From assembly GCA_001796335.1 (NCBI GenBank), contig MGMF01000025.1, positions 1 to 64,000 on the forward strand: a DNA stretch of 64,000 bases, written 5' to 3'. Made by a program: the position numbers and the translations under genes. This DNA comes from Chloroflexi bacterium GWB2_49_20 (GTDB lineage Bacteria; Chloroflexota; Anaerolineae; Anaerolineales; Villigracilaceae). Position 1 is the stretch's first letter, and each line of letters opens with the position of its first letter. The notes beneath the pieces are model-generated. The model was not told the DNA's origin. It did no database searches and saw nothing but the letters and a program-made list of their open reading frames with translations. This document shows, piece by piece, positions 51,392 to 61,806 of this stretch.

Positions 51392-54300
51392 ATGAAGCGT
51401 AAAATAGTAACCATTGATGGGAATGAAGCCGCCGCGTCGGTGGCACATCGCCTCAATGAAGTCATCGCCATCTATCCCATCACCCCATCTTCCACCATGG
51501 GTGAATTGGCAGACGAATGGTCTGCCAGGAAAATGAAGAACATCTGGGGCACCATCCCCATGGTGGTGGAGATGCAATCCGAAGGCGGAGCAGCAGGAGC
51601 CTTGCATGGCGCCCTGCAAACCGGATCCCTGGCCACCACGTTCACTGCCAGCCAGGGCTTGCTGCTGATGATCCCCAACATGTACAAGATTGCCGGAGAA
51701 TTGACTTCAACGGTGTTCCACGTTACGGCGCGTTCCCTGGCAGCCCAGGCACTCTCCATCTTCGGAGATCATTCCGATGTGATGGCGGTACGCCAGACCG
51801 GCTGGGGCATGCTTGCCTCGGGATCGGTTCAGGAGGCGCATGATTTTGCCCTGATCTCCCAGGCTGCCTCGCTCGAAGCACGCATTCCTTTCATCCACTT
51901 CTTTGATGGGTTTCGCACCTCGCATGAAGTGGACAAGATCGAGCAGTTGACCGATGAGGACCTGCGCGCCATGATCGACGATAAGCTTGTGCTTGCCCAT
52001 CGCGCCCGCGGGCTTTCACCGGAACATCCTGTTCTGCGTGGCAGCGCCCAAAACCCGGATGTCTACTTCCAGGGACGCGAGACAGTCAACCCTTATTACC
52101 AGGCCTGTCCCGGCATTGTTCAAAAAGCCATGGATAATTTTGCAAAACTTACCAGGCGACAGTATCACCTCTTCGATTATTATGGCGCTGCAGATGCCGA
52201 GCGTATCATTATCATCATGGCATCCGGCGGCGAAACCGTGGAAGCCACGGTACGTCACCTGGTCGCAAAAGGCGAGAAGGTCGGTGTTTTGCGTGTCCGC
52301 CTGTACCGCCCATTCTCTTTTGAGCATTTCGTTGCCTCCCTGCCTGTCAGCGTCAAAAAAATTGCGGTTCTCGACCGTACCAAAGAACCCGGCTCGGGTG
52401 GAGAACCGCTCTACATGGATGTAGTCCAGGCGCTCAGTGAGGGTAACCGCCAGGCTAAAGTGACCGGCGGGAGATATGGCCTCTCCTCCAAAGAATTCAC
52501 ACCTGCCATGGTCAAGGGTATTTATGATGAATTGCTCAAACCTGAGCCCAAGAATCATTTCACCATTGGCATCCATGACGATGTAACCCATTCCAGCCTG
52601 GATTACGACCCCGGCTTTTCAGTTGAACATCCTGAGACCGTGCGCTGCGTATTCATGGGCTTGGGCGCTGATGGAACCGTGGGCGCCAATAAAAACTCGA
52701 TCAAGATCATCGGTGAAGAAACTAAAAATTATGCACGCGGCTATTTTGTCTACGATTCCAAAAAATCCGGCTCACTGACCATATCCCACCTGCGCTTTGG
52801 CCCCAAACCGATCCAGGCTCCTTACCTGATCGCTCCGAATACTGCCAACTTTGTTGCCTGCCACCAGTTCAACTTCCTGGAGCGCTATGACATCCTCAAA
52901 TATGCCCAACCGGGTGGTGTCTTCTTGCTGAACAGCATCTACGGTCCGCAGGAGATCTGGGATGAACTGCCGCGCGAAACCCAGGCCTCCATCATTGATA
53001 AAAAACTTCAATTCTACGTTATCAACGCTTACGATGTAGCCGAAAAAACCGGCATGGGCAACCGCATCAATACCATCATGCAGACCTGTTTCTTTGCCAT
53101 TTCTGGAGTGCTGCCGCGTGAAGAAGCCATCACCCAGATCAAGTACACCATCAAAAAGACATATGGCAAGCGCGGTGAGAGCGTGGTTAAGAAGAACAAC
53201 GAAGCCGTGGACCAGTCGTTGGCCAATCTGCACCAGGTTAAAGTGCCAGCCCGGGTTTCCAGCAAGATCCCCCGCCGTGCCCCCGTCCCGGAGCAAGCCC
53301 CGGCATTTGTCCGTGACGTGCTCGGGAAAATGATCGCCTTTGATGGAGATGATGTGCCGGTTTCAGGCATGCCTGTGGACGGCACCTTCCCCACTGGGAC
53401 CTCCCGCTGGGAGAAACGCAACATCTCGCTCGATATCCCGGTCTGGGAACCAGACCTGTGCATCCAATGCGGCAAGTGTGTTTTCGTCTGCCCGCACGCC
53501 GTCATCCGCCACAAAGTGTACGCCACCGACCTGCTCAAGAAGGCACCCACTACCTTTAAATCCATGGATTCCAAGTTCAAGGAATTTCCCGGAATGAAAT
53601 ATACTGTTCAGGTGGCGCCCGAGGACTGCACCGGTTGTACGCTGTGCGTGGAAACCTGCCCGGTCAAAGATAAGACCCAGGTGGGCAGAAAGGCTATCAA
53701 CATGGCGCCGCAACCTCCTCTGCGTGAGAGCGAAGCTGCCAATTGGGAATACTTCCTGTCCCTGCCGGAAGTGGATCGCTCCTTGATCAACCCTGGCACC
53801 ATTAAGAACTCACAACTGCTCCAGCCTCTGTTTGAATTTTCGGGTGCATGTGCAGGTTGCGGTGAGACACCTTATATCAAGCTGCTCTCCCAGTTGTATG
53901 GTGATCGTGCTTTGATCGCAAATGCCACCGGCTGTTCGTCCATCTACAGCGGTAACCTTCCCACCACCCCCTACACCTTCAACAAGCAGGGTCGCGGACC
54001 GGCCTGGTCGAACTCCCTGTTTGAGGATAATGCAGAATTTGGCTTGGGTATGCGCCTGACGGTTGACAAGCAGGTACAATTTGCCCGTGAGCTTCTGCTT
54101 CTCTTCACAAAAGAACTCGGCCAGGAATTCATAAATGATCTGCTCAATGCCGATCAGAGCAATGAAACCGGCATCGGCCAGCAGCGTGAGCGTGTTGCCA
54201 CCTTGAAAACAAAGCTTGCCAAGTCCACTGAACCGCGCGCCAAAGATTTGCTCAGTCTGGCAGACATGCTGGTCAAGCGCAGTGTCTGGATAGTGGGTGG

Positions 54301-54955
54301 TGATGGTTGGGCTTATGACATCGGCTATGGTGGGCTGGATCATGTGCTGGCTTCCGGCCGCAATGTCAACATCCTGGTCCTGGATACCGAAGTGTATTCC
54401 AACACTGGCGGACAGGCCTCCAAATCAACACCCATGGCAGCCATCGCCAAATTTGCAGCTGAGGGGAAAAGCCTGCCCAAGAAAGACCTGGGTCTGATTG
54501 CCATGTCTTACGGTTATGTTTACGTGGCGCGTGTAGCCATGGGCGCCAACGATGCCCAGACTCTGAAAGCCTTCCTGGAAGCTGAATCTTACCCCGGTCC
54601 ATCCCTGATCATCGCCTACAGCCATTGTATTGCGCACGGCATTGACATGACCCAGGGTCTCAACCAGCAAAAACTGGCCGTACAATCCGGTATTTGGCCA
54701 CTCCTGCGCTATGACCCGCGCCTGATCGAACTGGGACAAAATCCTCTCACCATTGATTCCAAAGATCCCACCATCCAGCCCCAGGAATATATGTACAATG
54801 AGACCCGCTACCGCATGTTGGTGCAAAGTGATGAAGACCGTGCCGAGATGCTGCTTAAGAAAGTAAAGAAGGATAACAAGAAGCGCCTGAATTTCTACCG
54901 TCAAATGGCTGCCATGCACTATAGCAATGATGACGAAGGAAGTTCTGAAGAGTAA
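51392..54955 (+). CDS. nifJ: Pyruvate:ferredoxin (flavodoxin) oxidoreductase
   Basis: This 1187-residue single-chain enzyme converts pyruvate and CoA to acetyl-CoA, CO2 and reduced ferredoxin, the central step of anaerobic energy metabolism. Domains in order: domain I (IAIYPITPSSTMGELADEW), domain II (ASGGETVEATVRHL), domain III CoA-binding (GLGADGTVGANKNSIKII), domain V with two 4Fe4S motifs (CIQCGKCVFVCP and CTGCTLCVETCP), and the thiamine diphosphate domain VI (GDGWAYDIGYGGLDHVLA with LDTEVYSNTGGQASKSTP) containing a third cluster site (CAGCGETPY). Length is typical. Confidence 0.97.
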   Translation: MKRKIVTIDGNEAAASVAHRLNEVIAIYPITPSSTMGELADEWSARKMKNIWGTIPMVVEMQSEGGAAGALHGALQTGSLATTFTASQGLLLMIPNMYKIAGELTSTVFHVTARSLAAQALSIFGDHSDVMAVRQTGWGMLASGSVQEAHDFALISQAASLEARIPFIHFFDGFRTSHEVDKIEQLTDEDLRAMIDDKLVLAHRARGLSPEHPVLRGSAQNPDVYFQGRETVNPYYQACPGIVQKAMDNFAKLTRRQYHLFDYYGAADAERIIIIMASGGETVEATVRHLVAKGEKVGVLRVRLYRPFSFEHFVASLPVSVKKIAVLDRTKEPGSGGEPLYMDVVQALSEGNRQAKVTGGRYGLSSKEFTPAMVKGIYDELLKPEPKNHFTIGIHDDVTHSSLDYDPGFSVEHPETVRCVFMGLGADGTVGANKNSIKIIGEETKNYARGYFVYDSKKSGSLTISHLRFGPKPIQAPYLIAPNTANFVACHQFNFLERYDILKYAQPGGVFLLNSIYGPQEIWDELPRETQASIIDKKLQFYVINAYDVAEKTGMGNRINTIMQTCFFAISGVLPREEAITQIKYTIKKTYGKRGESVVKKNNEAVDQSLANLHQVKVPARVSSKIPRRAPVPEQAPAFVRDVLGKMIAFDGDDVPVSGMPVDGTFPTGTSRWEKRNISLDIPVWEPDLCIQCGKCVFVCPHAVIRHKVYATDLLKKAPTTFKSMDSKFKEFPGMKYTVQVAPEDCTGCTLCVETCPVKDKTQVGRKAINMAPQPPLRESEAANWEYFLSLPEVDRSLINPGTIKNSQLLQPLFEFSGACAGCGETPYIKLLSQLYGDRALIANATGCSSIYSGNLPTTPYTFNKQGRGPAWSNSLFEDNAEFGLGMRLTVDKQVQFARELLLLFTKELGQEFINDLLNADQSNETGIGQQRERVATLKTKLAKSTEPRAKDLLSLADMLVKRSVWIVGGDGWAYDIGYGGLDHVLASGRNVNILVLDTEVYSNTGGQASKSTPMAAIAKFAAEGKSLPKKDLGLIAMSYGYVYVARVAMGANDAQTLKAFLEAESYPGPSLIIAYSHCIAHGIDMTQGLNQQKLAVQSGIWPLLRYDPRLIELGQNPLTIDSKDPTIQPQEYMYNETRYRMLVQSDEDRAEMLLKKVKKDNKKRLNFYRQMAAMHYSNDDEGSSEE

Positions 54956-54985
54956 CCTTGGAATCCAGAACTTTAATATTTAACA

Positions 54986-55080
54986 TGTCACCGCGAGAAG
55001 GGATTTTTTGTCCGACGAAGCAGTCTCCTTGCAAACAGGGGGATTGCTTCAGTCGCTGCCGCCGCTCCTTCGCAATGACA
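54986..55080. repeat. MITE-like element with TGTCACCGCGA / TCGCAATGACA ends
   Basis: The two ends are imperfect inverted repeats (9 of 11). Inside are GACTGCTTCGTCGG and GAAGCAATCCC motifs on the minus strand, as seen in many dispersed elements of this kind. It fills the gap between nifJ and the dihydroorotate dehydrogenase-like gene; a related element is at 62468-62615. Confidence 0.45.
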
Positions 55081-55130
55081 CAATTATCATACCCATCATT
55101 CGATTTATCGAGAAGGGAGTGTCAAAAAAA

Positions 55131-56129
55131 ATGGATCTGACCACCACCTACCTGGGTTTAAAATTAAAAAATCCCCTGGTTGCCTCGGCTTCCCCGTTAT
55201 CTGAAAAAGTGGAGACTGTTAAAAAGCTGGAATCAGCCGGCATTGCTGCTATTGTGATGTACTCGTTGTTTGAAGAACAGATCATCCACGAATCCATGGA
55301 ACTCGATCATTTCCTGGATTATGGCACAGATTCTTACGCCGAAGCACTGACCTATCTGCCGAATATTGGGCGGTACAGCATTGGCCCGGAAAAATATGTT
55401 GATCATCTCAAACAGGTCAAAAAATCGGTGGATATTCCTGTCATCGGCAGCCTGAACGGGGTTTCAGCAGGTACCTGGGTTGAATATGCCCGCAAGATCG
55501 AAGCAGCCGGTGCAGATGCCCTGGAACTGAATATTTATTACCTGCCTTTTGAGACCGACCTGACCAGTGAAGACCTTGAAAACAGCTATGTCAATTTTGT
55601 CAGCAAAGTACGCTCCAAAATCACTATCCCCCTGGCAGTCAAGATCGGCCCGTATTTCACAGGCATGGGCAATATGTGCACCCGCCTGGTGGATGCCGGT
55701 GCGGACGGGCTGGTTTTGTTCAACCGCTTTTACCAGCCGGATTTCGACCTGGAGGAGTTGGAGGTGTGTCCCAACCTGGTGCTGAGCACCTCGCAGGAAT
55801 TGCGCATGCCGCTGCGCTGGATCGCCTTGCTGTATAGTCGCGTGAAAACCGATTTTGCACTGACCACCGGGATCCATACCGCCGAGGATGTTCTGAAAGC
55901 CATGATGGCGGGTGCCCGTGTGGCCATGCTGGCCTCCGAACTGCTGCAGAATGGCACCGGGCGGGTCTCTGAGATCCTGGTTGATTTGGAGAAGTGGATG
56001 AAATCCCATGATTACATCTCCATCCAGCAGATGCAGGGCAGCATGAGCGAACAAGCCACCCATAACCCGCATGCTTTGCGGCGCTCGAATTACATCAAAG
56101 TGCTGAACTCATATACGTCTTTGCCATAA
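55131..56129 (+). CDS. Dihydroorotate dehydrogenase-like protein
   Basis: This 332-residue TIM-barrel flavoprotein begins TTYLGLKLKNPLVASASPLS, the class I dihydroorotate dehydrogenase pattern, and ends with TTGIHTAEDVLKAMMAGARVAMLASELLQNG, the FMN phosphate site. The catalytic Cys/Ser loop is not clearly conserved, so it may oxidise or reduce another pyrimidine or a related compound. It commonly follows pyruvate:ferredoxin oxidoreductase genes in anaerobes. ATG 55131 has AAGGGAG upstream. Confidence 0.85.
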   Translation: MDLTTTYLGLKLKNPLVASASPLSEKVETVKKLESAGIAAIVMYSLFEEQIIHESMELDHFLDYGTDSYAEALTYLPNIGRYSIGPEKYVDHLKQVKKSVDIPVIGSLNGVSAGTWVEYARKIEAAGADALELNIYYLPFETDLTSEDLENSYVNFVSKVRSKITIPLAVKIGPYFTGMGNMCTRLVDAGADGLVLFNRFYQPDFDLEELEVCPNLVLSTSQELRMPLRWIALLYSRVKTDFALTTGIHTAEDVLKAMMAGARVAMLASELLQNGTGRVSEILVDLEKWMKSHDYISIQQMQGSMSEQATHNPHALRRSNYIKVLNSYTSLP

Positions 56130-56210
56130 AGCAGGGGCGGATCTTCCTGACTTAAAAAGCAACCTAAATAAACAAGACCCGCCCCTAAAATGCACCTGTC
56201 AAATTTGGAA

Positions 56211-56246
56211 AATAAAAACTCCTACGTTTAAGCAGGAGTTTTTATT
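56211..56246 (-). terminator. 13-bp perfect intrinsic terminator of infA
   Basis: AATAAAAACTCCT and AGGAGTTTTTATT form a perfect stem with T-tract on both strands, so it can stop infA (minus) and the dihydroorotate dehydrogenase-like gene (plus). A second stem GGGGCGG / CCGCCCC lies just before it. Confidence 0.92.
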
Positions 56247-56266
56247 TATCGATAATTGCAGGAGGT

Positions 56267-56515
56267 TTACTCTTCAACACCGGTTGGAGCATTCTTCTTC
56301 GAGCGATAAGTGATGCGGCCACGGCTCAGGTCATAGGGCGACATATCCACTTTCACCCGGTCTCCCAGCAGAATGCGGATGTAATACTTGCGCATTTTGC
56401 CCGAAAGGTAGGCCAGGACCTCGTGACCATTATCCAGACGGACGCGAAACTGGGTGCCGGGCAGTGCCTCGATCACCAGTCCTTCCACCTGAATTTTATC
56501 TTCCTCTTTTGCCAT
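56267..56515 (-). CDS. infA: Translation initiation factor IF-1
   Basis: This 82-residue OB-fold factor binds the A site of the 30S subunit during initiation. The core [23 protein letters not shown] and [32 protein letters not shown] is complete; about ten extra residues ([10 protein letters not shown]) extend the C-terminus beyond the usual 72. GGAGG lies upstream. It is separated by 39 nt from rpsU upstream and is not in the usual ribosomal protein operon. Confidence 0.96.
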   Translation of the reverse strand: MAKEEDKIQVEGLVIEALPGTQFRVRLDNGHEVLAYLSGKMRKYYIRILLGDRVKVDMSPYDLSRGRITYRSKKNAPTGVEE

Positions 56516-56554
56516 AAATGCCTCCAGTCCGGTAAACAGCCGAGCAACCGAATG

Positions 56555-56752
56555 TTATTGTTCAAACTCGTGAATGCGCCGTTTTGAGCGTCGAATGGCT
56601 TTCTTCTTCTCCATGCGGCGTTGTTCGCTCTTGGAGATGAACCAACGCTTGTTGCGGATTGTGCTTAAAATACCACTTTTGACGACTTTCTTGCGAAAAC
56701 GCCGGAGCAGATTATCCTGTGATTCGTTGTTACGTAAATTTACTGCTGTCAC
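56555..56752 (-). CDS. rpsU: Ribosomal protein bS21
   Basis: This 65-residue basic protein is needed for 30S subunits to pair the mRNA leader with 16S rRNA. Conserved segments are NESQDNLLRRFRKKVVKSGIL and YFE-like region KRWFISKSEQRRMEKKKAIRRSKRR. The start is GTG, with AAGGAGGT upstream. It is transcribed ahead of infA. A candidate regulatory RNA with a terminator lies between its promoter and the coding sequence. Confidence 0.93.
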   Translation of the reverse strand: MTAVNLRNNESQDNLLRRFRKKVVKSGILSTIRNKRWFISKSEQRRMEKKKAIRRSKRRIHEFEQ

Positions 56753-56866
56753 CTAAATTCACCTCCTTCCAATTATGAAGATGGGGTTCTTCTCAAGAAG
56801 ATGGGAGGGTGTATTTGGTCACTCTCCCCTTTTATTGAGAAGACACGAACATTGCTCCCGGCCAGG

Positions 56867-56901
56867 AAAATAAAAACTCGGCTTTTACAGACACAGCCGA
56901 G
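56867..56901 (-). terminator. Intrinsic terminator within the rpsU leader
   Basis: On the minus strand CTCGGCT - 11-nt loop - AGCCGAG is followed by TTTTTATTTT. It lies 115 nt before the rpsU start, so it either ends a small RNA or works as an attenuator. Confidence 0.9.
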
Positions 56902-57020
56902 AAGACGCAAAAACCAAAAAGCGATGTTGAGATCTTCAATAAATGATGGCTGAACACACTCCTTGACTGCCCGGGATCACAATTACATGGCAGTCATTTA
57001 CAGGCTGGTCTGTGAACGGA
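56867..57020 (-). ncRNA. Candidate structured RNA or attenuator leader upstream of rpsU
   Basis: A transcript starting near 57020 would fold into a three-way junction: P1 CACTCC / GGAGTG (57018-57023 with 56957-56962), P2 ACAG / CTGT (57000-57003 with 57010-57013) and P3 GGCAGTC-type arms GACTGCC / GGCAGTC (56965-56971 with 56989-56995). A perfect intrinsic terminator follows at 56867-56901. GGCTG in its first arm could instead pair with CAGCC of 56948-56952 (as read on the minus strand), giving an antiterminator. It is therefore a small RNA of about 150 nt or a cis-regulatory leader of rpsU-infA. No known family was recognised. Confidence 0.55.
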
Positions 57021-57024
57021 GTGC

Positions 57025-57033
57025 ATTATATCA
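57025..57033 (-). promoter_or_regulatory. Extended -10 promoter of the rpsU-infA unit
   Basis: TGATATAAT on the minus strand is a perfect extended -10 element (TGnTATAAT). A -35 box is not needed for such promoters and none was seen. It would start transcription at about 57018-57020. Confidence 0.6.
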
Positions 57034-57117
57034 CATAAGGGCAGGTTTGAGTATTTATTTTCATGGTCACTCCAGTGGACGGAGGATATGCGCATACTGG
57101 TATGACGCCGAACCGGG

Positions 57118-57178
57118 TTTCCGAAGTTTTTACCCCCTTTGACTGCGTCTTTGGGGGTGCTTCGCAAAACTTCGGAAA
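57118..57178. repeat. Dispersed hairpin repeat, family 2 (full copy)
   Basis: TTTCCGAAGTTTT and AAAACTTCGGAAA are perfect 13-bp inverted ends; ACCCCC and GGGGGT pair inside. It lies between the rpsU promoter and the membrane protein gene. The remaining 57180-57326 stretch showed no gene. Confidence 0.65.
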
Positions 57179-57326
57179 TCTCAACGCGGAGGCATGCCTG
57201 CAGAGCTCACCATTATTTCCTGTGTGCCTGGTGTTTCATGTTCCGTCTGTATGGGAAGGTGGTAAATATTTTTCCCGCAGGGGACAGACAGCTTCGCAGC
57301 AGGTGCGGTGTGGTAGAATCTCAGGT

Positions 57327-58307
57327 ATGCAAGTTCAAAAAGTCAAGCTACCCCCTCCGCCAGGACTTATTCCCGCCCTGGCTGCCGGTTTTGATGCCAT
57401 CGCCAACCATGTTGCCATCATCCTGCTGCCTGCCCTGCTGGATATGCTGCTCTGGCTGGGACCGCGTCTGCGTATGAAAACTTTGATGCAGCCGGTCATG
57501 GACCAACTGGCAAATACATCTGTTCCGCTTTCAGCTTCCCTGCCAGACCCTGCCAGCCTGCAGCAGCTTTGGACTGAATTTTTAACCCGATTCAATCTTT
57601 TTGGATTGTTGCGCACTTTTCCGGTGGGCACTGCCAGTCTGATGAGTTCCAGCATGCCGGATAAATCTCCGTTGGGTGTATCCTTCACCTGGGAGGTTTC
57701 ATCTTTTTCTGGTATGTTGGGAAGTTGGCTTTTGCTTATCACCTGCGGCTGGCTGTTGGGCTGTTTATATTTTTATTGGGTCTCTGGCATATCCCTTGCC
57801 CTGGGGCAGAAACGCTCGCTGAAGAAATCCATGCTGCAGAGCGTCTTATTGTCATTCACCTGGCTGGGGTTGGCCATCCTGGCAGGCATTCCCTCGCTGC
57901 TGGGATTCTCATTATTACTTCTGATCAACCCCGTGTTGGCACAGATTGGCATATTCATTATCATGCTCATGGGCATCTGGGTGATCCTGCCGGTCTTCTT
58001 TTCTCCGCACGGCATCTTTGCTTATGAACAGAATGCATTTGCGTCCATTATGCAAAGCCTGCGCATGATGCGCTTTACCTTGCCGACCAGCGGTTTGTTC
58101 CTTTTAGGCAGCCTGTTGATCAGTGAGGGATTGGGTTATCTGTGGAGGATTCCCCCCACTGATTCCTGGCTGACACTGGTCGCCATCATCGGGCATGCGT
58201 TTATTTCAACTGGCCTGTTGGCTGCCAGCTTTATTTATTTTCGCGATATCAACCTCTGGTTGCAAACAGTGTTTGAACAAATAAAGGCAAAACAAACACC
58301 TGTCTAG
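57327..58307 (+). CDS. Multi-span membrane protein of unknown function
   Basis: This 326-residue protein has about six hydrophobic segments, for example HVAIILLPALLDMLLWLGP, MLGSWLLLITCGWLLGCLYFY and GLAILAGIPSLLGFSLLLLI, and basic ends. It resembles uncharacterised membrane domains of the glycerophosphoryl-diester-phosphodiesterase-associated kind, but this is not certain. The ATG at 57327 is a guess from the N-terminal motif VQKVKLPPPPGLIPALAAGFD; an open frame continues upstream without a good site. It is 99 nt before gyrB. Confidence 0.65.
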   Translation: MQVQKVKLPPPPGLIPALAAGFDAIANHVAIILLPALLDMLLWLGPRLRMKTLMQPVMDQLANTSVPLSASLPDPASLQQLWTEFLTRFNLFGLLRTFPVGTASLMSSSMPDKSPLGVSFTWEVSSFSGMLGSWLLLITCGWLLGCLYFYWVSGISLALGQKRSLKKSMLQSVLLSFTWLGLAILAGIPSLLGFSLLLLINPVLAQIGIFIIMLMGIWVILPVFFSPHGIFAYEQNAFASIMQSLRMMRFTLPTSGLFLLGSLLISEGLGYLWRIPPTDSWLTLVAIIGHAFISTGLLAASFIYFRDINLWLQTVFEQIKAKQTPV

Positions 58308-58388
58308 AAGTATCATTTTTCTTGGTCATGTAAAGTGACGTGTCTGGCATGTGGGTTGGCTTGCAGTGAGATCAACTCTTGCTGGTAA

Positions 58389-60326
<1,938 letters not shown>

Positions 60327-60356
60327 GCACTCTGAAAGTGATCCCGGCATAAAACC

Positions 60357-60398
60357 AACGACCTCCCGGGTTCTTACCTGGTGAGGTCGTTTTATTTA
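60357..60398 (+). terminator. Intrinsic terminator of gyrB
   Basis: AACGACCTC (60357-60365) and GAGGTCGTT (60383-60391) form a perfect stem, followed by TTATTTA. It is shared with the convergent DnaC-like gene ending at 60415. Confidence 0.8.
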
Positions 60399-60414
60399 AG
60401 AGGCTGACTGGAAC

Positions 60415-61806
60415 CTACTTCCTGGTTTTTTTGGTGCGCGTCTTCGGTCCGTGGTAGGATGGCACCGTGATGCCATAGATGGTGCACAGGCGTTTATCCA
60501 GCATGCGTGACAGGATGCGGGCATCCATGTTGTCCAGTGAGTCGGCAGTGGTGATGACGGTTGGCAGCTCGGCATTGTAGCGGTGGTTGAAAAGCTGGTA
60601 GAGCTTCTCCCGCACCCAGGGGGTCATGGACTGTGTGCCGACATCATCCAGGACCAACAAAGGAGAGGTGCGGATATCTTCAAAGCGGCGGTCATAGGCC
60701 ACGTTGCTGTGCGGACTGAAAGTGGCGCGCAGGTGGTCCAGCAGGTCTGGCAGCATAATGAACAGAGGCGGATCGCCCAATCCGGAGCGATAATTGGCAA
60801 TGGCCGCCGCCAGGTGGGTTTTACCGCAGCCATAGGGCCCGATCAGCACCAGCCAGCCACGCGGTTTTTCAGCGAAGGCATGGGCGGCCTTGATGGCTTT
60901 TTCCAGTGATTTGACCTCAGCTTCTTCCAAACCTTCATCCATCCTTTGGGAAAGATTGCCGAAGGTTTTATTGGCGTGCAGATCGAGCGAGGAGAGTTCG
61001 GGGTTGCCGGTATCGTCGGTTGGGCGGCGGTAGTCGGGCGCCTGCATGCGTACGACGCTGACCAGCTCGGGATCTTGCAGGCGTGAGCGGATGCGGGGTT
61101 CGATCTGGTCGAGAGCCAGGTTGGTGGTGACCACCAATGGCAGGCGGTTGATGTAACGGAAATTGATGATCTGGAAGAGTTTTTCCTGCGCCCATTCGGT
61201 GGCGTTCTGGGTGCCAAAATCATCCAGCACCAGCAGGGCTGCTGTGCGGATCTCTTCAAAGCGTTGTTCAAAAGTGATATTTTCAGCATCGTATGCAAAA
61301 CGGAGTGTATCCAACAAATCGGGAACGGTCAGGAACAGGGTGGGAACCCCCATGCCGACTGCAAAGTTGGCAATGGCGGCAGCCAGGTGGGTTTTGCCGC
61401 AGCCGTAGCTGCCCATGATCAACAACCAACCCTGCAGGTTGCCGGCGTACAGGCGGGCGCGATTGTAAGCCCACTCCAGGGAATTGGCATGCAGTTCACC
61501 CAGCCCTTTGCGGCCACGTGTTTGGAAACTCTCGAAGGTCAGGCCATTGAGTTCATCCAGGTGACTGAGCGAGAAAAGACGTTGGCGTACCTGTTGGGAG
61601 ACTTGAATCTGCCGGCAGGTGCAGATCTCGAGCTTGCCAAAGTTGGGGTGTTCGAGCGGCAGATCCCGGCGCAAGTACCCGGCACCACCACAATTTGGGC
61701 AATCCGGGTCACCCAGGGTATTAATGCTCGATGAAGTCGGAGTATTTGCCTTCGATGTACTTTCGGCGATCTTCTTCAGTGTCTCGTCCAGTTTGTTCTT
61801 TGGCAT
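60415..61806 (-). CDS. DnaC/IstB-like helicase loader with two AAA+ domains
   Basis: This 463-residue protein contains two similar AAA+ ATPase modules in tandem, both of the DnaC/DnaI/IstB type. Walker A motifs are MGSYGCGKTHLAAA (about 134) and IGPYGCGKTHLAAA (about 325), Walker B ALLVLDDFGTQ and PLLVLDDVGTQ, each followed by a sensor-1 region with TTNLAL and TTADSL. An N-terminal zinc ribbon (CPNCGGAGYL...CTC) precedes them. Standard DnaC-like proteins have one module in about 250 residues. AAGGAGGAAG gives a strong ribosome site at ATG 61806. It overlaps the DnaD-like gene by 86 nt and lies downstream of dnaB, so a role as helicase loader is likely. Confidence 0.85.
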   Translation of the reverse strand: MPKNKLDETLKKIAESTSKANTPTSSSINTLGDPDCPNCGGAGYLRRDLPLEHPNFGKLEICTCRQIQVSQQVRQRLFSLSHLDELNGLTFESFQTRGRKGLGELHANSLEWAYNRARLYAGNLQGWLLIMGSYGCGKTHLAAAIANFAVGMGVPTLFLTVPDLLDTLRFAYDAENITFEQRFEEIRTAALLVLDDFGTQNATEWAQEKLFQIINFRYINRLPLVVTTNLALDQIEPRIRSRLQDPELVSVVRMQAPDYRRPTDDTGNPELSSLDLHANKTFGNLSQRMDEGLEEAEVKSLEKAIKAAHAFAEKPRGWLVLIGPYGCGKTHLAAAIANYRSGLGDPPLFIMLPDLLDHLRATFSPHSNVAYDRRFEDIRTSPLLVLDDVGTQSMTPWVREKLYQLFNHRYNAELPTVITTADSLDNMDARILSRMLDKRLCTIYGITVPSYHGPKTRTKKTRK

